Below, in pieces: positions 50,680 through 63,525 of a DNA stretch of 64,000 bases. Positions within the stretch are counted from its first letter, which is position 1; every line of letters starts with the position of its first letter. This DNA is from Hyperoplus lanceolatus (taxonomy: Eukaryota; Chordata; Actinopteri; Uranoscopiformes; Ammodytidae). Below the pieces are notes generated by a model, which was not told the DNA's origin, did no database searches, and was given only the letters and a program-made list of their open reading frames with translations. The stretch spans positions 27,452,501-27,516,500 of the forward strand of contig CM049400.1 in assembly GCA_026929865.2 (NCBI GenBank). Reading direction: 5' to 3'. A program made the position numbers and the translations under genes.

Positions 50680-52200
50680 GGAGATGGGGAGAATGGCTGG
50701 CTGACTGGCCGGACGCTTTGCAGGAAGCGTTGTGGAACATCAGGGGGCTCAGAGGAAGACCGAGGGGCCGGACTGGCTGCAAGGTCTTACTCACTCCCTA
50801 CTCACTGACTCAATCAGATCACCATACTTAGGTTCACAATAAAGACCCCTGTTCTACCTCCACACGTAACATACACTCATCTTTGCGATAACAAGTGACG
50901 TAATGGTCACTGCTTTTCTCTTTCTTTTTCCCTAAATGGACACAGAAGTGTTTTACTCTGATTGTATTGACACGTGAGTTCTTTCGCCATCAGTGCCCGT
51001 TTCCATTTTGCTCCTTCACTTCCGCCGGGAGGAAGAGGGGGAGCCGACGTCTGTCTCATACACTCGACCCAAATGTGTAAGCATTGTGGGCACATCCTAA
51101 ACACATCGCTGTCTAGAGCAAACAGGATATGAATTTGTTTGTAGACATTTTGCAGCTCTGACAACACCATGCTGTCACTCGCCCCTGGATTTTTTTCTGT
51201 CATAGAGAGCCAATGGAATGTCAAGTCAGTCCTTTTTAATTAATCAGCTGGTTAATGTTATGCTCCTCCACCCAAAACAATGTGCTAACAAATTGATTAG
51301 AATCTCCAATGAGGATCTGTAGGTTTAATAAAACAGTCAGGCGTGGTACTGATGAAGAAATGGGCAGCCTGAAAAGCCTCCTGGCCTTAATATCCTGGCA
51401 TGATCCTCCTTGGCATGTGTGTCTGAGGACGGTGATCCCACTCTAATGTGTCTCCTCATTTGTTGACTTTAGGCCCCTCGCACACCCCCTCCCCAGCCCC
51501 TCTGCCTTCTCCTCATGCTGTTGAAGATGCCGCTTTATTTGTTTTATGTACATTACAGAGTAATGAATGATCTGAGGAGTTTTTTCCATGTCTGGATCAG
51601 CAGCTGTTGGGCTGATATGATGGTGTACTGTAGTCCACCATGTGCTTCAGAACACTGACCTGTGCAGCTATGTAGCTTATAGGTTTCGCTCATCCACAGT
51701 AGTGGCGATGTCACAAATTCTCAGTGACATTTGCTTAACAGTCAGATATTGATGACTTTCATTGTTTATATTAATATGATGGATTACATGGTCTGCACAT
51801 TGTGGACCCTTTCAATTTATACCTGTGAAACTGCACTGGAGAAACAAAAATAAATCTGTTTTCTGCATTCATGAATGGTTAGCATTCTGTGACAATTTGA
51901 CCAAAGAACAAAAAATTAAGCAACAAAAGGTTCAATGTGTTTGATATTGTTTTTATTTATTTGTGGGTTCCACCTACTTTAATGTGAGAACTTTCAGGGG
52001 ATAACATAAGGTGCTTGATAGTCATTTTACTAAAGATACTGTACATCAAGATTTAGTTGCACTCGATTGCTGGACTCAAGAGTAGAGTGCTGAGCGCTGC
52101 ATGTACGTGCGACGCCATCTGTCTGAAGTCTAGTAAATCTTAATCTGGATTGGAGTAAACGTCTTTGTTACACAGCACTTTATTCATTTTGTCTTCATTT
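50680..52200 (+). other. TEAD first intron, 3' part
   Basis: No supported coding sequence or recognised repeat. Confidence 0.4.
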
Positions 52201-52214
52201 TCTCGCTTTTCCAG

Positions 52215-52250
52215 TACTGCCTTGCCACAGACCATCATCGACATCACATC
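52215..52250 (+). other. possible small upstream TEAD exon with non-AUG (TTG) start
   Basis: After the good acceptor CGCTTTTCCAG at 52,214 the sequence reads TTG, then codons for PQTIIDITS, followed by a weak donor GTGGTT. Mammalian TEAD4 starts at a TTG and reads L, a few residues, then ITSNEW. The match is limited to the leading Leu and ITS, so this may be chance. Confidence 0.2.
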
Positions 52251-52381
52251 CGTGGTTTTCATCCAGGCAGAGCCAGTCCCTTCAGTGTGCTGTCTCCCCT
52301 CCCCGCTCCTCCCCTCCCCCCAGCCCAGCCCCTGTCCCCCCGGCTCTGTGCTCCCCTGTCTGTCGCTCCACCACGTCTGCA

Positions 52382-52571
52382 GAGTGGGTGCCGGCTCCCT
52401 CCCCCCGGGGTGGGAGTGAGGAGCTGGGGGACGCACTCGACAAGCCCCTGGAGAACGATGCGGAGGGCGTGTGGAGCCCCGACATCGAGCAGAGCTTCCA
52501 GGAGGCCCTGGCCATCTATCCGCCATGTGGCCGCCGGAAGATCATCCTCTCTGATGAGGGCAAGATGTACG
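52382..52571 (+). CDS. tead4: TEAD-family transcription factor, exon with start of TEA domain (TEAD4-like; partial gene)
   Basis: TEAD proteins bind MCAT-type DNA sites through the TEA domain and are the nuclear partners of YAP/TAZ in Hippo signalling. This exon encodes [60 protein letters not shown] and KMYG. The last three segments are the invariant first helix of the TEA domain. The donor is G, then GTACGC, in phase 1, exactly where other TEAD genes break before GRNELIARYI. A long pyrimidine tract precedes the acceptor CTGCAG; CTGCAGAG two bases on is an alternative. The pre-domain sequence (EW, SP, GGS, ALDKP) is closest to TEAD4 as I recall it. TEAD1 or TEAD3 paralogues are not excluded. 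The rest of the TEA domain and the YAP-binding domain lie beyond 64 kb. Confidence 0.9.
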
Positions 52572-52831
52572 GTACGCCCATCTTTTTCTCCTCATACTGT
52601 CCCTGTCACTGTTTCTCATTGTAAGGGATGAACGGGCTAGGAGGTCAGTTCACAATGCAGGCCAGGGCTCTTTAGCAAGTCAGGAAGTCATAGTCTATAT
52701 TTTTTAACCATAACTCATGCTGAACAAGCTGTTTGGAGATAACAAGGAAGAAATAACAATAAATCCTTTCCTGAAACTTAAGCACTGTTAAGCCACATAT
52801 ATGTTTGGGTTTGGCACGTTGGATATTTGAG

Positions 52832-53509
52832 GCAAGGATTTGAAAAGGATTATTGAGGCAGTTTTTATGTCTGTCCTTGATTACGGTGATGTGGTTTATC
52901 GGCATGCATCTCATTCATGTCTTAAACTCCTAGACTCTGTTTTTCACTCTGCTTTAAGGTTCATTACAGGAGATGCTTATGACACACACCATTGTGTTTT
53001 ATATGAAAAGGTTGGGTGGTCCTCCCTTAAAGAGAGACGTGATGCACATTGGCATATTTTTATATATAAAGCTCTGACTGGAAAGCTACCACTCTATTTG
53101 ACAACAATGCTGCATATTTCAGATGGGCTTTATCAAACCCGCTCAACTGAAATGCTCATGTTATGTTCCATACACCCGGTCTGTCCTTGGTAAAACTGCT
53201 TTTAGCCAGAGTGCCCCTGACTCCTGAAACAGCCTACAACATCAAATTAAAATAAATACACTCATAACTGTTAACCAATTTAAAGTTATTATTTTGAATC
53301 AGCCCCACTCCACTTGTAACTGTTTTAATTAGGCTATTGTTCTGCTTTATTCAATTGATCTGGATGTTTTAATTGTTGTTGTCTCTTTGTAAGCTTGTTG
53401 TGTATTCTCATTGTATATTGTGTATCTGTAATTGACTCGACGTCATTGTAAAAGAGGGTAACCCTCAATTGATCTTTCGAGAATAAATAAAGGAAAATGA
53501 AAATGAAAT
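52832..53509 (+). mobile_element. L2-type LINE, 3' end (5'-truncated)
   Basis: A 117-codon frame (52,840-53,193) encodes the region after the reverse transcriptase: FMSVLDYGDVVYRHAS, SALRFITGDAYDTHHC, KVGWSSLKERRD, YKALTGKLPLYL. A 3' UTR follows with the terminal block CCCTCAATTGATCTTTCGAG and the tail (GAAAAT)n. Nothing upstream of this region is present, a typical 5' truncation. It lies about 260 bp after the TEAD exon. Its terminal sequence matches the minus-strand tail at 17,156. Confidence 0.85.
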
Positions 53510-53647
53510 ATAACTGATATGTCAAATAGAGGTGGATTAAAATAACTTTTGGGTAAAACTTATTTATAATTTACAAGCGGTGAACCCGTAGTGCAAAACA
53601 CATCTGCATTATTGTGGTGCACAATCAGACAAACAGGCATTTGTTTC

Positions 53648-53679
53648 ACACACACACACACGCACACGCACACACACAT

Positions 53680-53733
<54 letters not shown>
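53648..53733. repeat. CA microsatellite, about 85 bp
   Basis: (CA)n with CG and TA interruptions in the left half. A shorter CA tract follows at 53,881-53,905. Confidence 0.95.
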
Positions 53734-53738
<5 letters not shown>

Positions 53739-53909
53739 TACACTCACACACAGCTCCACGTGTTCATGTTTCACATCTCTACTGTTTCCTGCACAGCTGT
53801 CGACTCCACTTGGTCCCACAGTGTGAAAGCATGATGTTTGGGAAAAATGCACATACACTCTAATCACTCATTCTTCCAAACACACACACACACACAAACA
53901 CACACCATG

Positions 53910-56900
53910 CCTCCGTTTGTTCTTTCAGAAGCCATGCTATATAAAGATTAATACACTGACACAGGGATCAGTCTCACCTCCGACACTGCATTTAATGCTA
54001 ACTTGCCTCAAGTAATCTTTTCCAAACTAACTGTAGCTTGACCAGATAGGTGATTCCGGGTGGTGCCTTATCAGATGGGTTTTCTGTCTTTTATTCTGTC
54101 TAAGATAATGATTTGAGGTTTAGAGCAGCTAGATAAATAAATTACTGACTGCAGGTCAGAATCAATGTCATTTCAGACAACGTCTTTCTGAAAGATGATT
54201 GGTAACAGATGGCTTGGCCATAGTTTGTCCTCCTGTCTGAGAGTCTGATAGTGGATCTTGTGGGTGGCAAAGGGAGGGCTGGAGGTAATGGCGTTATCAG
54301 ACATCCTCTGTCATCGCCTTGTTTTGTTACCATGCCACAGAGCTCTGTTACCTGCAAGCTTTGCCTAGCCTATCTTAGCCTTGCATGTTGTGGTCACGGC
54401 CACCCTCTGATCAGCACTTAAACCCTTATAAAGCCTGTAATAATAGTTGGAGGGGGACAGAGGAGAGAGGGGTATGTGGCTCATTCTGTGTCATGTGGAT
54501 GGGGGGGATGAGTAAAGGTGGTGATGGTGGGTTTTTTGGCAAGGCAGCCTCTGAGGTGGCCCTTCCTCGATGTGGGGGTCAGGGGCAGGTGATGCGCACC
54601 AGGGAGCGCGTTGGCCCGCCTGGAATGGCATGTGCGCTCGGGAGCCCAGGGGGTTCAAGGCAGCTCGGCTGTAACCCTAAACCAGAATAGACGTTACCCT
54701 TTGAGTGCCTATAGGGAGGAGGACGGGTGGACAAATAAACACCAAGGTGGGCAGTGGTGTCTTACATGGCCTCAGGGCCCCACAGAGCCCTCACACCTGT
54801 CCCCAGAGTGTGTTTATGTGTTTGCTCCAGAGTGGGAAAGTTAAAGGCTTGTGTCTTTGTGCTTACCACCTCTGCTCTCTGCCATTTCTGTGATTAAGCT
54901 CCGTCATAGCTCTTTGTCTCAGACTGCCTGACTCTCTTTGTCCTTTATGAACAATCTCTTGTTCGTCTGCCTTTCAGTTCACCTGCAGCTGCTCTCTCAG
55001 TTCAACCCGACAGCCTCGCGGCAAATCCGGATTTACGACTTGAGAAATGAGGCAAGACTGAGCCGGTGCGTGGCTGTGGCTCACTGTGCCCCCATTGCCC
55101 CTACACAACCTGACCAGCTCATACCTTACAACCCCTGCAGGCCCCTAGTCGTCCCCTTTCATCACCATGCCTGGGGTCGCAAGTGGCCAACAACTCAAGT
55201 CATTCAAGCAACCACAATCAATGCAAAGCCACTTTGAAGGTCTTTAGTGTTGTTGATGTTGTTAAAGCGCTGATGGGTGGTCTTAAATCAGCCAAATCTA
55301 ATATCAGCTGAGAATATCTTTAAAGGCCTAAAAGAAATGGAGAAGGGATGACCTTATTGCTTTAGAAATGTTATTTAGGCTTTCTTGGGTAAATATGGAC
55401 ACATAGACAAAACAAACTTCTGGCAAAATAATGTCTGTTGGTCGAGAGCAACATGCTCTGAATTTTGTGTTGAATTCCTCTCTGAGGAATGAATGCCATT
55501 CTTTGCTAAACAAAATGATATTGAGTCTCCTAGCAGCCAAACAGAAAGAATGTGTGCCTCTATCCATTGTAAATTCCTTAATTGACTGGAATGTTTTTAC
55601 CCCATATTTTTTGAGTACATTCACCACATTTTTCTCCCACAATGCTGTGCATTGCGATGGCCCTCACTGCCATTACTCAACAGACATATTAGCTCGCTTA
55701 TTAGGGACGGTGTCACGGATATTGTGGAGGTTATATGCTCCAGTGGTAATTCGACATGCATCTGCCAAGGAAAACATTTCCTGCCTTGTGTGGCTCTCAG
55801 CAAGAGACGTGCCCTGTGGTCTGACCCAAGGCCTCATGCTGCAATAACGGAAAAACCGTCCCAATCTTGTAGTGCAGTGGAAACCAATGTGCTGACAGCA
55901 CTCACTAGAAAAAATTGGTACTGGAAATATGATTATCCTCCCTCTTTATTTGCTGCTGTATACTATATTTTCCACATTGCAATTGTAATGGCTTTGCTTT
56001 ATGATGTCTTCTGACTAATTTGTATTTGGCAGAATTATATCTTGCATCACATTATGTTGTATGCAGCTGTTTGGTTTCGTCACACTTGCTTTCCTGATGC
56101 CTGTGAGAGAGGCACTTTTCTCACATTTCAATATCTCCAGTTTCCTGTGAGAATAAATATCATTACTTGTGTTGGAGTAGTGAATAAAGTCAACAGAGTT
56201 TCATTCAGTAGTGGCATATTTTTCTGTCAGTTCAGAACAAAGAATACCCACACAATGAATCATGCTCCCACTTAGCTGCTTGTGCAACATGTCAACCCAT
56301 TGTGGGTTTTTGTCAGGCGATGCAAATATGTTTTGATTTCAAATAATTTTCATTACGAATGTGATGTAAAGGTCAGTGAGAAGCTACTGCGAGTCCTCAC
56401 CCGGGCCCAAACTTTGGCAGTAAAGTGAGAGATTCACTAGTGACCTTGACCTGTTGACCTTTTTGAAGAAGCATCTGGGGTCTGTGCTTGCAATTGGTTT
56501 CCCTTTTGTAACTACGTTTCAGTTCTCTACTTGAAGAAATGCACTACTGCCTTATGTTTAGTTCAGCTATATGGATAATGTTAATAGGCAGATAAGATTG
56601 TTATTTTATGGATATAAACTATGTAGTTTATGAGGTACACCTACTTTAGCTAATACTAATGCAGTTTAATGTAACAGCTCTAAAATAAATCCTTTTTTTC
56701 ATGACGGATTATGTTTAGTTTTGGTTGAGGCTATTTTAGAGAATCTCTGAAATGATCACAAAGTTGAATCAACAGAAATGGGGGAATAATCTGTAGGCCT
56801 TTAAACTTGATTCAACTCTTCATATTCAAACCGTGGTTAGGCTTATTGTTAGTTTAATCAAATGGAAATATCGTTGATTTGTTGTCCATCCTTTTGTACA

Positions 56901-59900
56901 AATTATCAACTGGAAATATTAAGCATCTTTTAATAACAAAACTTAAAATCTGTTTTTAAAGCAACATTTGGCACATTTGGACTATTTTGGTATTTTGACA
57001 CTATTTAGTGTTTTATTGTTTGGATTCCCATGAGCAGAAGCCTTCACCTCAAACCCCTGCTGAATTTAACTTGTGGAATCTAGATACATCTCCCTGCAGT
57101 CTCGTTTGTTCACACAATTTTTTATGTCTTTATCTCCCAGTGTAACAAACAGGACATAGTGGGCGGTAATAGCCATTAATAGGTAATAGACAGAGCTGTC
57201 CCTGGTACGTTATCTACACATGTCAGATCAGCAAGGTGGAAGGTAGAGGGGGATCCAAACAGGTCACACAGGCTGTTGATCTGTTGGCGTGATTGACTTC
57301 AGTCAAGCCTCGTGCAAACTACCTCTACATAAATCTCTGTAATTGCAAAGACACTTGTGGCGGGTTGTGTTAATATAACATGACACTGTTACACTTACTC
57401 TGCTGCTATAAAATACTATACTTTGTCAGAGCAAACCTCACATACATTTGGCTCGGACAGCAGCGCAACTGGTTAGCATGCTAATCAGCGCAAGTTTATC
57501 TCTCACAGGTCTCATTCATGCTCCCAAAAAAGCCACAGCCTGCTCTGAAGCTTGATTACTATATAGGTGGAATCTTTTGCCGGTATACACATTTTCAGGC
57601 ACAGTTTTGTATGTTCAGCTGAAAGTTAAATTAATTTAATAAATTCAAGACTTACAATTTGTGGATTGTAACATTATAATTACATGTCTCTAATTTAAAA
57701 TTGGAAAAATAACAAGAACAAAAAATTGAAGGTGGGGTTTTGCCATAAAAACATTGGTTAAGAGTTCATGTTTTAACAATAAGGTTTTGGTTTGGATAAA
57801 AAGAGAAACTTTAAATGAGGCCCATCTTCTTTTGAGTCATGCTGTCATATCATGTCATGAATAGGAAACAGAGTTTAACTTTATTAATTAAAGGCAAAAT
57901 TCCAATAGATTCAGGCAAAAAGGGATGAATAAAATAAAATTATAAAGTTAAGCACTTTTATGCCAAAATACCCATTTTTAGATTATGACATTTTTGAGTT
58001 AAACCAGGTTTCTTTGGGGTTTGAATGCGGGACCAGCAGGGCTGTTCCATCCTTGTCTCTACACTAATATAGAAGTTGACTTGTTGCTAGTATGAAGGCT
58101 TAGAGCTCCTTTCAGAGCTCAGAAGGCTCTATCGGAGGGGAAATGACACCCAGCCAAGACATTCCTGCTGCCTAAATGTGACCTTTGTTTTCCTGAGCAG
58201 ACACAGTGGGGCATATGTGATGTAGAGGGAAAACGTATGGCTCGCAGATGTGAGACGATGGCAGTTTGTATAAAGTGAGACACACAGGCACAAGTGTACA
58301 CATGCACACACTAACCAAATTGAAGTTATAATTACTTTAAGGGCGACTGCAGTTTAAATTCTATGAACACTGTGGCGTAAACACAGCCATACAAGGGACA
58401 GTGTTGTTTTATAGAGGTAGCCTGACCGCTCAAGGTGTTAATTGTGGTCAATATTCAATGTTAATTATAGTTAAGAATATTATTTTAGACCTTCGTTTGG
58501 ATTGGTTTGGAACAAGGTGATAAACTACTCACTCCCTGTGATATGATCGTCAAAGGACATATGTATATACAGTACATAGGGGTGTTGTTGTACGCACACA
58601 AATATGCCATAGACCCTTAGGGGGGGATGTCGGAGCAGCAGATGTAGGAGCTGCTGCTGACCAGGCAGTATAGAGGAATGTCAGGGATGCACTGTGCTGA
58701 GATGAAGAGAGATCAGACCAGGCCAGCGATGACTGCGGCCCCATTGGGGGAAGGGCAGATTTACGATCAGCCGGGCCCACGAGTTGGCTTAGGATGGGAC
58801 ACTATAGACCGCCTTCACCTCTCCCTGACCTCTACCGATAGGCCTGAGGAGGAAGACGGAAAAGTGCAGTTCATGTGGATGTCTTTGTTATACTTGTGCA
58901 TTTAGTTTATCGGGTAAACTTCTTGGATGGGCAAGGGAGTTTTTTTGCTACATAATACATATTTAACCTGTCCGTTGAGGTTTCAATTCAATATTTTACA
59001 GGTGACTGTTCTTTTTAAATGGTGGTCTAAGTTTGGGCTGTTCTTCAGTTGGCCACTAAGCAAAGCTGATCTTGTTTTACCGTATCAAGTTCTCATAATG
59101 CATCCATGTTTACAGCTTAAACTTGCTTACAGTAAGATTGCCTAACCATGGCAACATTACAATGACTGAAATGAGTCAGGAGAATTTCTGTAAATTCAAT
59201 GTGTCATTTTACTGTAATCACAGATGCTGCTGTTCAGCCAAAGTTATACATTGCTCTGTAACTGTCTTCTAGCAAGTTTGTTTTCTTCCCAGCTTGTTTC
59301 TGACTCCTCCCAAGGGACCTGAAACAAGTTATTGTAGCTTTGTGTTAGAAATACTGAATTAATGGTGCGCTTTGGGACACAGTTACAAAGTATCTCTTGT
59401 TTACAATTAATTTGGACAGTAAATAAAATTTGACTCTCAGCGCAAAAACTGTAAATATCAGAGTATGTAATGTACAGAAGGTCGATCACACTTCATGCCC
59501 TTCAGACATTTTTCTAGAATCATATTTCCTCCAGACATGTCTGTGAGTGCTGGCAGTGTGATAAACAACATCAAACTGTGGAGCGGTGGGTGATGGTATT
59601 ATGTTCCTACTGACTTTCCTGCAGCCTTGGCTGGCACTAGTTCTGCGTCTGTGCTGCTCCCAGTGGATATCATGATCTCATTGCTGTGTGACTGAGTCTT
59701 CTCTCTGATCTCATGGGTGTGTTGGAGGGTATTTTTGATGGGGCCCTTCCCCAAACACTCACACACTAGGAGTGGCAAGGTATGTGATACCACAACATGA
59801 AGCCAAGCGTCTTTGTCAGCCCATTAATGAAACTGCTTAATGCTTTCAATACATAACGTGGATCATTTTGAATGGGGATACCATCATATTGATAGAACAC

Positions 59901-60680
59901 TTTGTTCTTTGCTCTTTTGGCGGTAACTCTATAGTCAGTATTCCTGAGAAGATTTGTTTTCAATTTGAATGTAGAAAACATTAAATAATGGCAATAACGG
60001 CAGGACATGTTTATTAGTATTTTCCCAGAATAACTTTTAATTCAGCGCCTCCATGCTTGTACTTGACCTGACAGTTACCACTGTTTTCAGGGTAATCAGT
60101 CTGGGTCGAGAAAAAAGCCTTACAAATCCATAGCAGAGTTTCGCTATTTCCTGGCTATCAAAGTAAAACGTTTTTCGAAAAGCTTTTTTCTGATGATAAT
60201 TTCTAATTCATCTGTGGAGACATGCTCAAGCATCTGTCTCTGATACCTTGAAACCCCTTATTGGAATGTTATTGTACACTGTAGTTTTCAAAGATAAATT
60301 GCTGGTAACTGGACAAACTTGCTGCTGTAATGTGAGGAACTCCAGACGGGCAACTTAATGTTCATTTGAGGTCAAGTGCTGTGAGGGCTTTGACAAAACT
60401 CTTTGTTCATCTTTTCAAGAGTTTGATTGCGAGGAAATGTGGAACCCTCTTAATCCTTGGGGAATTAAACAAATATGCATTAGGGGCTCAAACAATCCCC
60501 CATTAACAATAAACAGTAAACAGGAGCTACAGCCCTGATATAGGAAAATAAGATTGAGACCGAAGGCTGCAGTGTGCGTCAAAGTATGACTGTGTGCAAC
60601 TGTGTATATACACTGGACTATATGGGATTTGAGAGAGGGGTTTAGTCCACAAAAGCCTCACACAAAGGCAGATATACAGC
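53910..60680 (+). other. TEAD intron, mostly unassigned
   Basis: No gene is supported. At 54,978-55,065 a frame with good splice signals exists (see findings). At about 55,430-55,870 the sequence is open on both strands for over 100 codons, with balanced composition, which can mark a conserved non-coding element. At about 56,437-56,460 the motif TGACCTTGACCTGTTGACC contains closely spaced nuclear-receptor half sites. None of these can be confirmed without comparison to other fish. Confidence 0.35.
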
Positions 60681-60681
60681 T

Positions 60682-60766
<85 letters not shown>
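60682..60766. repeat. GT microsatellite, about 85 bp
   Basis: An uninterrupted (GT)n array in the TEAD intron. Confidence 0.97.
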
Positions 60767-60768
<2 letters not shown>

Positions 60769-61129
60769 GGGTCTGGAACTTTACAAAGACGCCCTTTCCT
60801 TTTTTGCTCTAACTGATTCAGTCACTGGTTGATGGACAATATCATTCTTATGTATAATGCGAACAATTTAAGCACTAATGGAACTGGCTGATGACAAAGT
60901 TAATTCATTTACATATCAAATGCTCTATTCAAGTTGTTATTTGAATGTACAGTACCTTATTTTACTATGAAACTAATAGAAACATATAAAATATTATGTT
61001 ATAGCCTCTTAATCACTCTAACAAGTGTCCAAATTTTGACTTTTGTTTTTTTGCCTCAACCTAACTAAACCTTAACAATAGTGTTAGTGTGAGGCAGAGA
61101 TGTGTTGGTTCAGGTAGAGTTATCCTTTG

Positions 61130-63525
61130 AATGATCACAATTTTCTTTTGAAGACCCATAAAGAGGCTCTTGCTGACCCAATTGCACATCTTTTGAATCT
61201 TTCCATAAAACAAGGAATGGTACCATCAACAAGGAAGATTGCTAGGGTCACCCCAGTCTTTAAGGCTGGGGACAAGACAAAATCTGAGAATTATCAGCCA
61301 ATAAGTATTTTACCAATAATTTCAAAAGTAGCTGAGAAATGGGTCGTCAAAAATCTGACAGAACACTTAAAGAGGACCTATGATGCTTTTTGACTTTTAT
61401 GACCTATAAACGTTGTTATGATGATTTATAGTCATGCTTAACCATAATAAATTATCAAATAATGACTTACATGCATTTCGACGTATTCCCTGCTGACCGT
61501 CTGGGGTGTCTGTGCACAACACTAGACACTATTCTAGCCAGTCGAGACGTCACGTGTTCAAAGCGGTTTGAGGCTTTGTAACTTTGTGACGTCGCATGTA
61601 ACTTGGTGTCGTCACCACGCGGATGTTTCCATGTATAGTAATTCTGTCACTTCCCTGTTCGCGTCTGCCTCGCGCCCTTATAGGTCCATGCTCGCGCTTC
61701 CCGCCACTGAAAGTGTTCCGGAAGGAAGGTAACCAATCACAACGGAGTGGGGTTTGCAGGAGGGGGGGGGGGGGCGGAGATGGCCGAAAGCACAGGTGGA
61801 GGGAGCGGAGATGGCCGAAGCACACACACTCAAGTGTTGACAGGACGTGCTGGATCGCCAAATAAGAGAAAGAGCTTCCCGAAAATCTACATAGTTTTTT
61901 GTGATGTGATTCGTGTCAGGTTGCTCTATAGCAGTGTAAAACAAGAAATTAAGACCAGAAAAGTAGTATAATAGGTCCTCTTTAAATAATGACTATGCCA
62001 CTCTTAATCCAATGCAGTTTGGGTTCAGGAAATTTCATTCAACAGAGACGGCTACTTGCTACTTCCTAGAAAACTTAAAACATCTGCTGGATCAGGGCGG
62101 CTTTGTAGCTGCGGTATTTTTGGATCTAAAGTGTGCTTTTGACACCATTAATCATGACTTGCTTATTGCTAAATTAACTAATTTTAATTTCTCAAATAAT
62201 GCCCTCTGTTGGATGAAATCATACCTGTCGGACAGAAAACAGGCAGTTCAAATTGGTGATTCTCTGTCTTCATACCTCACATGTACTGCTGGTGTACCAC
62301 AGGGCTTGATATTGGGCCCTGTTTTATTCAGCCTGTATGTCAATGATTTACCAGATGTCTGTAGAAATATTAATATGCAACTATATGCTGATGACGCTGT
62401 ATTGTACTGCCATGCCAGCTCTAGTCAAGAAGCTGCTGTAATGCTTTCAGGAGCTATGGTACCGGTGTCCCATTGGCTCCAGAGCTGCTGTCTGCATTTG
62501 AATATAAGGAAAACAGTTTGTATGTTGTTCTCTCGACGGCCAACAGAATGACAGCAACCTTCTGTCATGGTGGGTGGAGAGAGGCTTGAAGTTGTTGATC
62601 ATTTTAAGTACCTTGGGGTCATTTTTGATTCTGGTCTGAACTTTGAGCGGCATGTTAAGAAGGTTAGAAATACAATTACATTTAATTTATCCAACTTCAA
62701 GCATATAAGACCTTTCCTGACCATGGAGACGGCAAAGACTTATATGCATGCAATGATTTTTGCCCATATCTCGTACTGTTATACAACATGGTCACACACA
62801 TCTGAGACCACCCTTAAACCAATCAAATCTCTATTCAAAAGAACACTTAAAATACTAGACAAAAAACCCATATCCTACCACTATTGTAAAATTGTTAATA
62901 AGCATAAAATCATGGACCTTGATAGTTTTCAACAGATTTTGGATGTTTTTTTAAGGTTTTAAATGGTCTAGCCCCTCCACCACTACAGAACTACATAAAG
63001 AAAAAATCCCCTAGAGTAAACACCAGGGCAATAACTAGAGGTGACTGTGAAATACAACGGCGCAGGACCAAATTTGGCCAAATGGTCCTGTCCATCAGAG
63101 GAACACAGTCCTGGAATGAATTACCAGCTTAAGTCAGAGACTGTACCACCTACACCACCTTTAAAAAGACCCTCAAAGAGTGGTTAGTAGAAAGCCAGAC
63201 CTGTTCTCATGCATAACTTTCTTTTTTTTCTCTTCTTTTTTCCTGATGTTGTTTTGTTTCTTTTGTCTTTTCTAACCGCCTATACTGATTGGGTGTCAGT
63301 GTAAAACTGTATTTTAGCTAGTTGTGAATTAACTGTGTAAAATTGTTTCATGTAGCTGTATATTTATGTATTGTATTATGACTTGCCTTAGGACTACGGA
63401 TGCGAATTAGCATTTATGCTAATTTATGCATATTTACATTGATGCTTTGCTGACATGTTGATTAATATGCACTGTCCTAATCAAATAAAACTAATAATAA
63501 TAAAAAAAAAAAATTAAATTTAAAG
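61130..63525 (+). mobile_element. L2-type LINE (5'-truncated), interrupted by a TTAA-flanked element
   Basis: The reading starts within the reverse transcriptase (ARVTPVFKAGD, ENYQPISILPIISKVAE). It resumes after the insertion at 61,371-61,981 with NPMQFGFRKFHSTETA, the catalytic motif A FLDLKCAFDTINHD, GVPQGLILGPVLFSLYVNDL and the active-site YADD (LYADDAVLYCH). Then come VDHFKYLGVIFDSGLNF and the C-terminal region to about 63,215. A stop at 62,549-62,551, a frame change in a T-run near 62,950 and a later stop show it is dead. The 3' end has (TAA)n and an A-run. It differs in sequence from the LINE at 52.8 kb, so it is a different subfamily. Confidence 0.87.
61371..61981. mobile_element. 611-bp non-autonomous TTAA-target DNA element (Kolobok- or piggyBac-type)
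   Basis: TTAA occurs at 61,367-61,370 and again at 61,982-61,985. Between them are perfect 11-bp inverted ends (AGAGGACCTAT), extending imperfectly for about 30 bp. Purine-first ends favour Kolobok over piggyBac, whose ends usually start with CC. It has no transposase. It contains a GC-rich half with a G-run at about 61,760. It lies inside the reverse transcriptase of the LINE above. Confidence 0.8.

Noticed and set aside
55431-55847. A 138-codon open frame as a new gene
   Set aside because: No family resemblance, no splice context and a comparable frame on the other strand; kept only as a possible conserved non-coding element.
56437-56460. Nuclear-receptor response element
   Set aside because: The half sites are present, but spacing fits no single class firmly and one sequence cannot show use; mentioned only in the region note.
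59599-60008. Minus-strand frames with mixed composition
   Set aside because: Short, with no domain or repeat family I recognise, and stops on both sides; chance frames are the simplest reading.
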